Notes: a model not told the origin generated them from the letters alone. A DNA stretch of 64,000 nt from Mycolicibacter acidiphilus (GCF_018455725.1 NZ_JAHCLR010000004.1:1-64000), one strand, 5' to 3'; shown: positions 38,016 through 47,343, counted from the stretch's first letter. A program made the numbers and translations.

Positions 38016-38350
38016 GAAATCACCGCCCACGCCACCACCCTCACCACGGGCTCCTCTACGGCATCGAGCGCGACATCGCCCACGCCCGGGAGGCGCTCGC
38101 CGCCACCAAGTGGGGCTATGACCATCTGCCCCCCGACGCCGCGTGCCAGATGCATCCCCACCTCACTGATCTGAGCACGGCGATCCTCTCGATCACCGAG
38201 GACATGTGTGTAGTCCACGCGGAAATCAGCACCACCAAGCGCCCTCGCCCCGCAGCCCTCACCCAAGCGCAGGAACTCCGCAGTGAACTGGCCGACCGGC
38301 TGTTCGACCTGGAGACCACCATCAGCACCGCAGGGAAGGTATCGAGATGA
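38012..38350 (+). CDS. Unknown His-rich helical protein
   Basis: 112 residues from ATG 38012, with AAGGAGACGAG upstream. The start is His/Arg-rich (MRNHRPRHHPHHG), and the rest is two helical stretches (ERDIAHAREALAATKWGYDHL; LTQAQELRSELADRLFDLETTIS). No family is recognised. It overlaps the next gene by 4 bp. Confidence 0.55.
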   Translation: MRNHRPRHHPHHGLLYGIERDIAHAREALAATKWGYDHLPPDAACQMHPHLTDLSTAILSITEDMCVVHAEISTTKRPRPAALTQAQELRSELADRLFDLETTISTAGKVSR

Positions 38351-38574
38351 ACGACATAGAAATCATCGAAGCCGACCTCGACGCTGGTCTGATCACCCCC
38401 GCCGAAGCCGCCGCCCGGGTGCGCGCAGTAGCCGCTGGGATCAAGGTGGGCGGGCTGGACACCGCCCGCATGTACCCGCCCGTCCGGCGGGCAGTGCTCG
38501 CGATGGATCAGCGGTGGGCGGACATGAAAGAGCAGCTGATGGCGGTCGCCGCCGACCTGGAGGCTGCGCGATGA
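38347..38574 (+). CDS. Small helical protein of unknown function
   Basis: 75 residues, ATG overlapping the previous stop. Sequence such as IIEADLDAGLITPAEAAARVRAVAAG and MDQRWADMKEQLMAVAADLEAA is acidic-helical. No motif is recognised. It is part of the ATGA-coupled operon from 34266 to 41443. Confidence 0.5.
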   Translation: MNDIEIIEADLDAGLITPAEAAARVRAVAAGIKVGGLDTARMYPPVRRAVLAMDQRWADMKEQLMAVAADLEAAR

Positions 38575-39281
38575 GGCACGATCGGATCATGGACGTACAC
38601 CACACGTATGCGGATTGGGAGGCGGCGGGGATCAGCCCGCCGCCGTTGGACTGGCCATCCCCAGCTGCGCCCCCGCCGGTGGCGCGTCGGGGTGCTGGGC
38701 GGCGGTTCGGCACGGCGGTGGCTGCCATGCTGCTCACGGCTGGGGTTGTCGTTGGGTGTGCCCACGGCGGGACGAAGACGGTCGAGGGGAAGGCTACTGC
38801 TGCTTCGGAATCGGCGTCGGCGTCGAGCACCGTGCCGCCGGACCAGGTAGTGCACCAATGGGATACACGGACCTTGCCCTGCGCCAACCCGGACTACACA
38901 GAGGGTCCACCGGTCAACCGATTCGGGATCGTCCCGGACGGTACATACCCATACGCCGATGACATCCGCGCCCAACTCCAGGACCTCACAGCGGTGGGTA
39001 GCCCGGAGTTTGTCGCTGGACGCATCCAGCACCTCAACGTCATCTTGGTGCTGACGGAGAGCGACATGACCATCGAGGATCGCGATGGGAGCAGGAACGT
39101 GGACCGTGCGAATAAGGACAAGACGCTGGAGGCACAAGCCGTTCGGCAAGCGCAGCAGATGCTGTCCGTGCAGAAGTCGCAGTACGACAATGCCGTGAAG
39201 AACACTCTCGACCAGCTGCGGAACGGTCCCGATTTCCAAGTGCCCGCTGACAGCTTTACCGATTCGAAGATGTGCCACTGA
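38571..39281 (+). CDS. Membrane-anchored or lipoprotein-like surface protein
   Basis: 236 residues from ATG 38571. A ~45-residue Pro-rich cytoplasmic leader precedes a hydrophobic stretch ending VVVGC, which resembles a lipobox but sits unusually far from the start; a signal anchor is equally possible. The outer part is charged and helical with four Cys-poor repeats and NKDKTLEAQAVRQAQQMLSVQ. It overlaps the previous and next genes by 4 and 1 bp. It could be a mating-surface component; no family is recognised. Confidence 0.6.
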   Translation: MRHDRIMDVHHTYADWEAAGISPPPLDWPSPAAPPPVARRGAGRRFGTAVAAMLLTAGVVVGCAHGGTKTVEGKATAASESASASSTVPPDQVVHQWDTRTLPCANPDYTEGPPVNRFGIVPDGTYPYADDIRAQLQDLTAVGSPEFVAGRIQHLNVILVLTESDMTIEDRDGSRNVDRANKDKTLEAQAVRQAQQMLSVQKSQYDNAVKNTLDQLRNGPDFQVPADSFTDSKMCH

Positions 39282-41443
39282 TGACTGACGTACTAAAGCC
39301 CGAAGACCCGTACAGCCTCATCCAGGGCAACTGGCCAGCGGAGAGCGAGACCGACTACGCCGAGGATGCGAAGACCTGGACTGCATTCGCGAAGACGTAC
39401 GAAGACAGCGCAGGCACCGCGCAGTCCGCGGCGACCCACGCCGCTAAAGAGTGGCTGGGACAGTCAGGTTCAACGTATCTGGAGGGGATGCAGGGCTTCA
39501 TGTCCAACCTCAACGCCGCCAGCAGCAAGGCAGCGTACCTCTCGGGGCAACTGACCGAAGCCGAGGGAGAGATCAGCCACGCGAAGTCCAACATCGCATC
39601 GGTCGTTACCGTGTACACCCCGCAGATCGACGCGGCGAAGAAGGCTGAAGAAGCCGGGAAGAAGATGCCCGCCGGAGAAGGGTCAGCGGACCTGATCAGC
39701 ACTGCCCGCGAAGCGATCTCGACTTCCAAGGGCAACTACCAGACGCAGATGGACATGGTTGGGCAGAACCTCACCCGTGGTGGACCTCCCGAGGAGAAGC
39801 CGGGTGCTCCAGCAGCAGCACCGGAGCCCAGCTTTGCATCCCACACGGCTGGGGAAGCACGACAGGCGTCGAACACCAAGATGGCGCAGCCCGATCCGGG
39901 TACCACCCTGCCCAGCGGTGCGCCGCTGCCGGATAACAAGCCGCTGACACCGCCAGGGAAAGCAGCAACTCCATCAACGCCGGGTTCGGCTACACCATCA
40001 ACCCCCAGCACTCCCTCGATGCCGAGTGCCCCCAGCAGCAGCGGTGGATCACCATCATCAGGATCACCGTCCACCAGCGGCGGCGGCTCCCCGGCGGGCT
40101 CGCCTTCCGGGGCACCTGCATCAGGGTCACCCGGCGGTGGATCGCCGTCCAACAGCGGTGGTTCCGGTCAGAACAGCAACCAGAACAATCAGAATCAGAG
40201 TGGCAACACCGGCACCACCAGCGGTGGTGACCCACTGCTCGCCGCTATAGACCAGCAGTTCGGACCTGCCCCCATGACCCAACTATCCGGCGTCACATCC
40301 GGTCTATCGCAAGCCATCCCACCGACCATCAGCCAAGCCGTGCCGCCCCCGATAGCACAGCCGGGGCCGGAAGCCGTGGGTATGCCTTCCGCAGCTCCCA
40401 TGGGCACCGGAGTGACACCCGGTATACCCGGTGGTCCAGCTGTGCAACCCACGACAATGCCCCCGCCGTCGAGCACCCCCGCCCCGGCGGTGACCGGCGA
40501 AGCACAGGGCAGCACGGTCAACAACGCCACCATGTCCAAGAACGCTCGGATGATTCCCCTCGAATCGCCGCCCGTCTCCGGCGGCACCCAGCTGTCAGGT
40601 GCATCCGGTGCCGCAGACCGCCGCCCCGCCGGGTTCGGGATGGCCGGTCCCGGCGGCGGCATCAATGGGGGCTGGGTTTCAGCGGCTGCGGGGGCTGCTG
40701 CCGGTGCCGGGGGTCTGAGCGATACGGCGGATATGCCGACCGGTGGGTTCAAGACCTTCTTGGCTGACTTGGGTGCCGCAGAGCGGATCGCTCACCGGGC
40801 GCTTGCTTCTATACGGCAACAATTCGAGCGCGCCGGGTGGATCGGGGATCAGCTGGCACAGCCACTGGCGGTCGGGGTCTATAGGCGAGAAGGCGTGCGT
40901 GGCACCAGTTTCCACGCCGTGTGGGCGACTGCTGATGGCATCAGCCTGTGGCCATACGGGGTCAAGCTGCCCGCCGGGGTACACCCGGTGGGGATGGTTG
41001 ACGGGATCGACGCGGTGCAGGCGACGAAGATGATTGGTTATGCCGACCCCAGGCAGAAGATCGGGGCGATCATGCCGGAGACGTACGGAGAACTGGTCTG
41101 TGTGTTGGACACGGTGGATCAGGACACTGCTCGGTATGGGCAGATCGTCTCTGCCGGAGAGGCGTTTTCGGCTACACAAAGCCGTGGGGATTACGCGAAG
41201 GTGCCCGCCGAGGCTGCTGAAGCAGCGGTGACAAACACCATCATGAAGTACGAGATGCGGGAATGTGCGGCACATCTCGACCGGCTACAAGAAGAAATGA
41301 TCCGCCACCGCTGGGACAGAGAAATTCCTGCGCACGGTGTCGAAGCGGCGACGGGCATGTGGCAGGTAGCCGAAGCGAAAAGGTGTCTTGACCTGGGGAT
41401 GCTCAGCGATGCGGGCTACGCAATCGGGCAGATCGCCCGTTAG
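39281..41443 (+). CDS. WXG-type, EspK-like putative type VII secretion substrate
   Basis: 720 residues from ATG 39281. The first ~165 residues form a WXG100-like helical hairpin with W58-L-G60 between the helices. A long Pro/Ser/Gly/Thr-rich linker (~170-470, including SSSGGSPSSGSPSTSGGG) follows, then a globular C-terminal domain (~490-720: FKTFLADLGAAERIAHRALAS, FHAVWATADGISLWPYGVKLP). Overall shape resembles ESX-1 EspK (Rv3879c). A canonical YxxxD/E export signal is not seen after the hairpin, so secretion is inferred. It ends the transfer operon and converges with two small minus-strand genes, overlapping by 4 bp. Confidence 0.65.
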   Translation: MTDVLKPEDPYSLIQGNWPAESETDYAEDAKTWTAFAKTYEDSAGTAQSAATHAAKEWLGQSGSTYLEGMQGFMSNLNAASSKAAYLSGQLTEAEGEISHAKSNIASVVTVYTPQIDAAKKAEEAGKKMPAGEGSADLISTAREAISTSKGNYQTQMDMVGQNLTRGGPPEEKPGAPAAAPEPSFASHTAGEARQASNTKMAQPDPGTTLPSGAPLPDNKPLTPPGKAATPSTPGSATPSTPSTPSMPSAPSSSGGSPSSGSPSTSGGGSPAGSPSGAPASGSPGGGSPSNSGGSGQNSNQNNQNQSGNTGTTSGGDPLLAAIDQQFGPAPMTQLSGVTSGLSQAIPPTISQAVPPPIAQPGPEAVGMPSAAPMGTGVTPGIPGGPAVQPTTMPPPSSTPAPAVTGEAQGSTVNNATMSKNARMIPLESPPVSGGTQLSGASGAADRRPAGFGMAGPGGGINGGWVSAAAGAAAGAGGLSDTADMPTGGFKTFLADLGAAERIAHRALASIRQQFERAGWIGDQLAQPLAVGVYRREGVRGTSFHAVWATADGISLWPYGVKLPAGVHPVGMVDGIDAVQATKMIGYADPRQKIGAIMPETYGELVCVLDTVDQDTARYGQIVSAGEAFSATQSRGDYAKVPAEAAEAAVTNTIMKYEMRECAAHLDRLQEEMIRHRWDREIPAHGVEAATGMWQVAEAKRCLDLGMLSDAGYAIGQIAR

Positions 41444-41706
41444 GTCGCTTGGATTTTCTCGCCGCCCTTGGCATCGGTGGCACCCAGGTCGCGCGCAGCT
41501 TTAGCCCCCGACTTCGCCAACTTCGCGGCGTCACCGAGCACTGAGCGCCCCTGGGTGGCATGGGTTTTCAGGGCGGTCAGGTGGTCAGCGCGGATACCCG
41601 TCGCGGACGGCATCGTGATCGAGTTGCGGGCGGTGGTGAAGGTTTGCGACCAGCTCGTCTGTCTGGACTGCTCTGCGGCAGGCTTGACACTTGTTGTTCC
41701 GGACAT
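41440..41706 (-). CDS. Small helical protein (ESX-size) of unknown function
   Basis: 88 residues from ATG 41706. It is helical with SWSQTFTTARNSITMPSATGIRADHLTALKTHA and a basic Lys/Ala C-terminus. Its size suits an ESX-type partner, but there is no W-x-G motif, so I do not call it WXG100. It is co-transcribed with the signal-peptide protein just upstream (2-bp gap) and overlaps the EspK-like gene tail to tail. Confidence 0.5.
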   Translation of the reverse strand: MSGTTSVKPAAEQSRQTSWSQTFTTARNSITMPSATGIRADHLTALKTHATQGRSVLGDAAKLAKSGAKAARDLGATDAKGGEKIQAT

Positions 41707-41708
41707 GA

Positions 41709-42173
41709 TCACCGACCCCCCGTCACCGGCGGGCACCCCGGCTGCGCGACGATGCCGACCGTGTGGGGGCTGGGCTTCCCGCCGTGACTGATTTCAGCCA
41801 GCGCGTCAGTCAGGGTGCGGTTCATGGACTCTCGTTGCGCGGCGAGGTCGGTACGGGCAGCGGCGATAGCCTGATCGGCGGTCTGACCCTGTGGTGGGTG
41901 CGCGATGCGGTCGGCATACAGCGTGATCAGTCTGCTCACGTTTGTACCCCACGCCGTGACCTCAGCGGCGTAGTCCGACGCCGGGATCACGACTTCTTCG
42001 CAGCGGTCGGGGAGTCGAGACATCGGCGTATCGGCGGTGACCTCGGGAGCAGCTTCCACAGCCGCCCCATGACTCCGGTGGTGGTCGATCACGGTGGTGG
42101 TCGCTACGGCAGAACCGGCGAGAATCAGGCCAGCACCTACGGCCCCGGCGGCGATCTTCGTACGTGTACGCAT
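41709..42173 (-). CDS. Secreted or membrane-anchored protein of unknown function
   Basis: 154 residues from ATG 42173. MRTRTKIAAGAVGAGLILAGSAVATTTVI is a signal peptide or anchor. The mature region is helical with two widely spaced Cys (DRCEEVVIP, QPGCPPVT) and the pattern MNRTLTDALAEISHGG. It begins a two-gene operon with the 88-residue protein. Possible surface or conjugation accessory; no family recognised. Confidence 0.55.
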   Translation of the reverse strand: MRTRTKIAAGAVGAGLILAGSAVATTTVIDHHRSHGAAVEAAPEVTADTPMSRLPDRCEEVVIPASDYAAEVTAWGTNVSRLITLYADRIAHPPQGQTADQAIAAARTDLAAQRESMNRTLTDALAEISHGGKPSPHTVGIVAQPGCPPVTGGR

Positions 42174-42236
42174 GGTCACATTTTACCGGCTGAAACCCCC
42201 ACCCTTGTGGAAGCCGACCCCCAAATCCATTGCAGC

Positions 42237-42578
42237 TCAAATGATGTCACCAACCACCTCACCTACATCCCGGCTGGCTGTAAGCAGCACGCGGTTACCG
42301 TCTGGATCAACCACAGCCGCGCACCCGCGCGGGGTGACCGGTTCGGCGTCCGGGAACCGGTCGAGAATCTCGGGCACGACGGTCAACGTGATGCCTATGC
42401 GCGTGGCCGGGTGCAAGGCGGAGGCTTGCCACAGCTGCACGAGGACCGGCCCGAGGTGGAGGTGGTAGGCGGGGTCCCCGGCGGTGGGCTCGATGACGTT
42501 GACGCCGAGTTGGCGGTAGAAGGAGGCGGTGCGGGCGGGGGATGTACAGATCAGGGTGAGGGCGGTGAGGGTGGGCAT
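42237..42578 (-). CDS. VOC-family (glyoxalase/bleomycin-resistance-like) protein
   Basis: 113 residues from ATG 42578. The fold pattern is clear: LTLICTSPARTASFYRQLGVNV at the N-terminus and CAAVVDPDGNRVLLTA at the C-terminus. Metal ligands typical of glyoxalase I are not all evident. The substrate cannot be assigned; members include antibiotic-binding proteins and dioxygenase-like enzymes. It appears to be monocistronic cargo, divergent from the nuclease-helicase. Confidence 0.75.
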   Translation of the reverse strand: MPTLTALTLICTSPARTASFYRQLGVNVIEPTAGDPAYHLHLGPVLVQLWQASALHPATRIGITLTVVPEILDRFPDAEPVTPRGCAAVVDPDGNRVLLTASRDVGEVVGDII

Positions 42579-42647
42579 GGGCGCACGATAACGCTGGTCG
42601 GTGACACCCCCTAGAAGGTCGGTAGCTGGTAGTAGCGTCATGAACCG

Positions 42648-45600
42648 ATGGCCACATTCACCGACTTCTACGGCACGCTCGACCCTGACCCGCAGGTCAG
42701 GGGCCGCGAGTTCGAGCATGTGTGCCGCTGGTTCCTGTCCAACGATCCGACCTACAAGTCCGCTCTTCGCAAGGTGTGGCTGTGGGACGAATGGCCTGGT
42801 CGCTGGGGCATCGACGCCGGGATTGATCTGGTGGCCGAAGATCATGCAGGGAAGCTGTGGGCTATCCAGTCGAAGGCGTACGCGGCGGGGAACGCGGTCA
42901 CCAAAGAGGACGTGAACACCTTCCTGTCGGAGTCTGCGCGGGCGCAAATCTCGTACCGGCTGCTGATCGCGACCACCGACCGGATCGGCAGCACGGCGCA
43001 GCGGACCATCGACGACCAGGAGAAGCCGGTCGGCTTCGTCGGCCTGGCGGACCTGCTCACTGCCGAACTGGATTGGCCGGAGTCACTGGCCGATCTGCGC
43101 CCCGCCCAGCCGCTCGAACCGGCCAAGCCGCGTGACTATCAGCGGGAGGCGATCGACGCGGTGATCGCCGGATTCGGCACTGCCGATCGCGGCCAGTTGA
43201 TCATGGCGTGCGGCACCGGGAAAACCTTGACGGCGCAGTTCATCGCCGGAGAGTTGAACGCAGCCCGGACGCTGGTCTTGGTGCCGTCGCTGTCGCTGCT
43301 CAAACAGACCATGAGGGTCTGGCAGGCCAACTCTGCTAGCGGATTCGAGGTGTTGCCGGTCTGCTCGGATGCCACTGTTGGTCGTGACGAGGACGCGCCG
43401 ATCACCAGGGCCAGTGAGCTGGGTGTGCCGGTCACCACCGACCCCACCGACATCGCAGCGTTCCTGCGTGAACCCGGCCCCCGGGTGGTGTTCTCCAGCT
43501 ACCAGTCGTCCCCGAGGATCGCGGCTGCGCAGGCGCTAGCGGATGTCCCCGGCTTTGACCTGGTGATCGCTGATGAAGCCCACCGCTGTGCAGGCCCGGT
43601 CTCGTCGGAGTTCGCGACGGTGCTCGATGGGGCTGCGATCAGGGCTGAGCGACGGCTGTTCATGACAGCCACCCCGCGCTACTACACAGGGCGGATCGTC
43701 AAGGCTGCCCGGGAATCCGATTTCGAAGTGGCCTCGATGGATGATGGGTCCAAGTTTGGCACCGTGTTTCACCGGCTTGGCTTCAGCGAGGCGATCCGTC
43801 GTGACCTGCTGACCGACTATCAGGTGGCCGTGGTGGGTGTGGACGACGCCACCTACCGGCAGTGGGCCGAGACCGGCAGGTTCGTCCGCCGCGATGATGG
43901 CGCGGAGACCGACGCCCGCAGCCTGGCCGGTCAGATCGGGCTGGCGAAGGCCATCAAGAAATACAACCTGCGGCGGACGATCAGCTTCCACTCGCGGGTG
44001 AAGTCGGCCCGAGAGTTCGCTGCCGAACTGCCCGACGTGATCGCGTGGATGCCTGCCGACCAGCGCCCAGCCGGTGAGCTGTGGGCGAAGTACGCATCCG
44101 GTGAGATGAGTGCCGGGGAACGGCACGTGCTGCTCCAACACCTGAGCCGTCTGGACGACGGCGAGCGCGGCCTGCTCGCCAACGCACGGTGTCTGGCCGA
44201 GGGTGTCGATGTGCCCGCACTCGACGGGGTTGCCTTCATCGATCCCCGCCGCTCAGAGGTGGACATCGTGCAGGCTGTTGGTCGGGCTATCCGCAAGTCC
44301 GACGACAAATCCATCGGCACCATCGTCATACCAGTCTTCATCGACACTGATGCAGACCCTGAAGTGGCGCTGGATGATTCGGTGTTCAAGCCGGTGTGGG
44401 ACATCATCAAGGCGCTGCGGGCGCACGATGACGAGCTGGCCGAGCAGATCGACAGCTTGCGACGGGAGATGGGCCGTCACCGTGCCGCGCCGAAGCTGCC
44501 GTCCAAGATCAAGCTCGATATCCCCATCACCGTCGAGGCTCGGTTCGCCGAAGCGTTCGAGGCACGGCTGGTCGAGCAGACATCGGCAGTATGGGAAGAG
44601 TGGTACGGGCTTCTCCTCGACTACGTAGAGGAGAACCGGACTGCCCTGCTCAAACAGTCATATGCAGTAGGGGCGTACCGACTCGGTCAGTGGATCACGA
44701 TCCAGCGTGGCCACTACTCGAAGGGTCGCCTCAGCGCGGATCGGCAACGACTTCTGGAGGTGCTACCTGGATGGAGTTGGGACCCGAAAGCCGATCTATG
44801 GGAGGACGGCTTCGACCACTTCCAGGCGTACGTCGAAGAGAACGGGACTGCCGGGATTCGCGATGACTACGTCTGTGGGGACGGCTACCGGCTCGGGAAG
44901 TGGGTGGGCAAGCAACGGACCAAGTGGGAGTCGCTGCCCCAGGATCGAAAGCACCGACTGCAAGAACTACCCGGCTGGACACTCGATGCCCGGGTCACGC
45001 TCTGGGAAGCGTCCCTGGCGGCGCTCATCCACTACGCCGAAGAGAGCGGGCATACGAGCCCACCACGAGGGCTGAAGGTCGAAGGCATCGAACTCGACTC
45101 ATGGATTCGACGCCAGCGCAAGACCTGGGATCAACTGACAGAGGAGCGGAAGGAACGCCTGAAAGCCCTTCCCGGCTGGACACTGAACGTCCTTGATGCG
45201 CAGTGGGACATCGCCTATCAACATCTTCTCGGCTATGTCGAAGAGAACGGCACCGCCCAGGTCAAGCAGTCCTACGTAGCCCCTGACGGCTACCGGCTTG
45301 GCAAGTGGGTCAGCGTGCAGCGTCGTATCTGGTCCAAGCTGAGCAACGACCGGAAGCAGCGACTGGAACAACTTCCTGGCTGGACTCTCAATGCTCGCGG
45401 CGACTGGTGGGAGAACTGGTTTCGGATGCTCCAGGAGTACGTCGCGGAGTACGGGACCGCCCGGGTGCCGCAGACCTTCGTCACGGCGGACGGCGACAAG
45501 CTCGGCGCGTGGGTGGCCAACCAGAAATCGACCCGCAAGACCCTCAGCGATGAACGCCGGGAGCGGCTGGAAGCACTTCCGGGATGGACGTACGACACCC

Positions 45601-46232
45601 ACACGGCGTACTGGGAGGACGGCTTCCGGTATCTCGCGGAGTACGTCGAAGAGCACGGCGTGGCCCAGCCGTCGAGTAAGTGCGTGGTCAACGGGTTCAA
45701 GCTCGGAATTTGGGTCAACACCCAGCGGCAGACCTGGGACACCCTCAGCGATGAACGCCGGGAGCGGCTGGAATCGCTACCCGGCTGGGTGCTGAACACG
45801 AAGTCCGCGCAGTGGGAGGAAGGCTACGAGTGCCTTCGGCGGTACGTCGCTGAGTTCGGGACCTCGCTGGTTCCCACCTACTGCGTCTACGAGGACTTCA
45901 AGCTCGGCCAGTGGGTCGGGGTTCAGCGGGCCAGTTGGAAGATGCTGAAGCCGGACCGCAAGGGACTGCTCGCGGCCCTACCGGGATGGGCGGTGTCCGC
46001 TCGGGACGCCTGGTGGGAGGAAGGGTTTCGTCAACTCCAGGTGTACGCCGCGCAGACCGGCAACGCCTCCCCAGCGCAGTCCCACTCCACCGACGACGGC
46101 TTCAACCTTGGGCCGTGGGTCGCCACGCAGCGGGCGACACGGGTGCAGGGGAAGATGCCCGCGGAACGGCAGGCACGCCTGGAAGCCCTTCCCGGCTGGG
46201 AGTGGACAGCTAGACCCGGTCCGCGGCGGTAG
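42648..46232 (+). CDS. Nuclease-helicase: Mrr-like PD-(D/E)xK domain, SF2 helicase, eight helicase-associated repeats
   Basis: 1194 residues. Residues 1-150 resemble an Mrr-type restriction endonuclease: D60 then Q74-S-K76 in LWAIQSKAY, the QxK variant. The SF2 helicase (~160-560) has Walker A ACGTGKT (187-193), DEAH (309-312), FMTATPR and QAVGRAIR. From W649 to the end come eight helicase-associated (HA) repeats of ~66 residues, each ending LPGW. These are probably DNA-binding modules. Domain content suggests defence against foreign DNA, though no methylase or partner gene is adjacent, so self versus foreign recognition is unclear. Confidence 0.82.
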   Translation: MATFTDFYGTLDPDPQVRGREFEHVCRWFLSNDPTYKSALRKVWLWDEWPGRWGIDAGIDLVAEDHAGKLWAIQSKAYAAGNAVTKEDVNTFLSESARAQISYRLLIATTDRIGSTAQRTIDDQEKPVGFVGLADLLTAELDWPESLADLRPAQPLEPAKPRDYQREAIDAVIAGFGTADRGQLIMACGTGKTLTAQFIAGELNAARTLVLVPSLSLLKQTMRVWQANSASGFEVLPVCSDATVGRDEDAPITRASELGVPVTTDPTDIAAFLREPGPRVVFSSYQSSPRIAAAQALADVPGFDLVIADEAHRCAGPVSSEFATVLDGAAIRAERRLFMTATPRYYTGRIVKAARESDFEVASMDDGSKFGTVFHRLGFSEAIRRDLLTDYQVAVVGVDDATYRQWAETGRFVRRDDGAETDARSLAGQIGLAKAIKKYNLRRTISFHSRVKSAREFAAELPDVIAWMPADQRPAGELWAKYASGEMSAGERHVLLQHLSRLDDGERGLLANARCLAEGVDVPALDGVAFIDPRRSEVDIVQAVGRAIRKSDDKSIGTIVIPVFIDTDADPEVALDDSVFKPVWDIIKALRAHDDELAEQIDSLRREMGRHRAAPKLPSKIKLDIPITVEARFAEAFEARLVEQTSAVWEEWYGLLLDYVEENRTALLKQSYAVGAYRLGQWITIQRGHYSKGRLSADRQRLLEVLPGWSWDPKADLWEDGFDHFQAYVEENGTAGIRDDYVCGDGYRLGKWVGKQRTKWESLPQDRKHRLQELPGWTLDARVTLWEASLAALIHYAEESGHTSPPRGLKVEGIELDSWIRRQRKTWDQLTEERKERLKALPGWTLNVLDAQWDIAYQHLLGYVEENGTAQVKQSYVAPDGYRLGKWVSVQRRIWSKLSNDRKQRLEQLPGWTLNARGDWWENWFRMLQEYVAEYGTARVPQTFVTADGDKLGAWVANQKSTRKTLSDERRERLEALPGWTYDTHTAYWEDGFRYLAEYVEEHGVAQPSSKCVVNGFKLGIWVNTQRQTWDTLSDERRERLESLPGWVLNTKSAQWEEGYECLRRYVAEFGTSLVPTYCVYEDFKLGQWVGVQRASWKMLKPDRKGLLAALPGWAVSARDAWWEEGFRQLQVYAAQTGNASPAQSHSTDDGFNLGPWVATQRATRVQGKMPAERQARLEALPGWEWTARPGPRR

Positions 46233-46486
46233 CAGTACCAAGCGAGTTATCCACAAGGTCACCTGGTGTTGTCGTACCTGCGAAGTACCATCATGAGCGG
46301 CAGCATCAGACGATCTGCCCAGAGACGCCGAGGCCCTGCCGAAGCGGACTCCGACAGGGCTCGGTGCGTATTTTGGCGAATACCGCTCCAGCCTAGAGTG
46401 CGTTCGGCCCCAAGCAGCAGGGGGTCGGTCACATCCGGGGTCAGACAGGTCTTGGTCGCGGCGATGACGCACCAGGAGACGCCTCT

Positions 46487-47254
46487 GTGTCCGGAGAACC
46501 GTTGTCGAGACGATCTGTCCAAGCCTTCTGCAATTACTACGGGCTCACCCGAAACCAGTATCTCAACGCCAGGGCGAAGGCGAAGATCGCGCCGAAGGCA
46601 CACGACGCAATGCTCTCGGTGAAGAGCCAAGAAGCACTGTTACGTCACATCGGTGCGAAGAAGCGGGAGGATCAGGTCGTTCGGAAGATTCGTCAACGCC
46701 CCACCGTGACCAAGCGATTCGTCCCACCACCACCGCCTGAGCCGGAGTCGGAGTCCAGCATCGATTACGAGGCGAAGATTCATCAGGTAGCTGAGTCGCT
46801 GGACAAGTGGCGAACCGTCTTGGTCGAACTAGCCAGAGGCCACAACGCCGCCGATGACCCTGGACCGTGCAAACGTTGCCGTAAGGAAGTTCCCTGCCCT
46901 ACCAGGCAGACTCTGTCGGGTCTTGAAAACGAGCTGGTGGAGCGGATCGCTGCGGCTGACTACGAGGTACCCCTCGACCGGCAGCTGAGCCAGATGTACG
47001 TAGCCCGGAACCGCTGGATGTCCGGGCTGACGAAGCTGACAATCGACCACATGCTCGCAGACGAGGGCGGCAGATGCCTAGAGTGCGATGTACCCGGGCC
47101 GTGCGACATCAAGAATACGGTGATGCGGATCAACAAGGGCATCGCCCACCGGATCGAGAAGTTCGCGACGATGGATGACGGCGAGCTTGAAGTCGCCCTC
47201 GGAAATCGCCGGAGGTTCGACGACTACGCCGACGCTGCCTGGGATGCGATGTAG
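46487..47254 (+). CDS. Protein with duplicated C-x2-C-x5-C zinc-finger-like motif
   Basis: 255 residues from a GTG with CAGGAGAC upstream; a 250-bp gap without a gene separates it from the nuclease-helicase. A basic N-terminal half (LTRNQYLNARAKAKIAPKA, REDQVVRKIRQRPTVTKRF) precedes two equivalent cysteine segments: CKRCRKEVPC and CLECDVPGPC, each after a PGPC- or GGRC-type lead and a helical spacer of ~70 residues. It is the last gene before attR. Nucleic-acid binding is likely; function unknown. Confidence 0.6.
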   Translation: MSGEPLSRRSVQAFCNYYGLTRNQYLNARAKAKIAPKAHDAMLSVKSQEALLRHIGAKKREDQVVRKIRQRPTVTKRFVPPPPPEPESESSIDYEAKIHQVAESLDKWRTVLVELARGHNAADDPGPCKRCRKEVPCPTRQTLSGLENELVERIAAADYEVPLDRQLSQMYVARNRWMSGLTKLTIDHMLADEGGRCLECDVPGPCDIKNTVMRINKGIAHRIEKFATMDDGELEVALGNRRRFDDYADAAWDAM

Positions 47255-47268
47255 CCCGTTTCGGGGGA

Positions 47269-47311
47269 GTGGTGGTCAGAATCTTTGACCACCACAGTTG
47301 ACCACCACTGG
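47269..47311. promoter_or_regulatory. Right arm repeats TGACCACCAC(TGG)
   Basis: An inverted pair GTGGTGGTCA (47269-47278) and TGACCACCAC (47286-47295), 7 bases apart, is followed by a full TGACCACCACTGG (47299-47311). These are the same words as the left arm repeats, about 90-130 bp from attR, which supports binding by integrase or excisionase. Confidence 0.65.
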
Positions 47312-47328
47312 CCCGAATCCGTGACCAG

Positions 47329-47343
47329 TTCAGATGATCTGAA
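47329..47343. promoter_or_regulatory. Palindrome TTCAGATGATCTGAA near attR
   Basis: A perfect 15-base palindrome (7-1-7). With its AG lead it matches 16 of 17 bases of the site in front of the excisionase gene (23399-23415). A single DNA-binding protein probably sees both, linking control of xis to attachment-site architecture. Confidence 0.6.

Noticed and set aside
41440-41706. WXG100 (EsxA/EsxB-type) protein
   Set aside because: The size fits, but there is no W-x-G turn and the C-terminus is strongly basic; kept only as an unknown helical protein.
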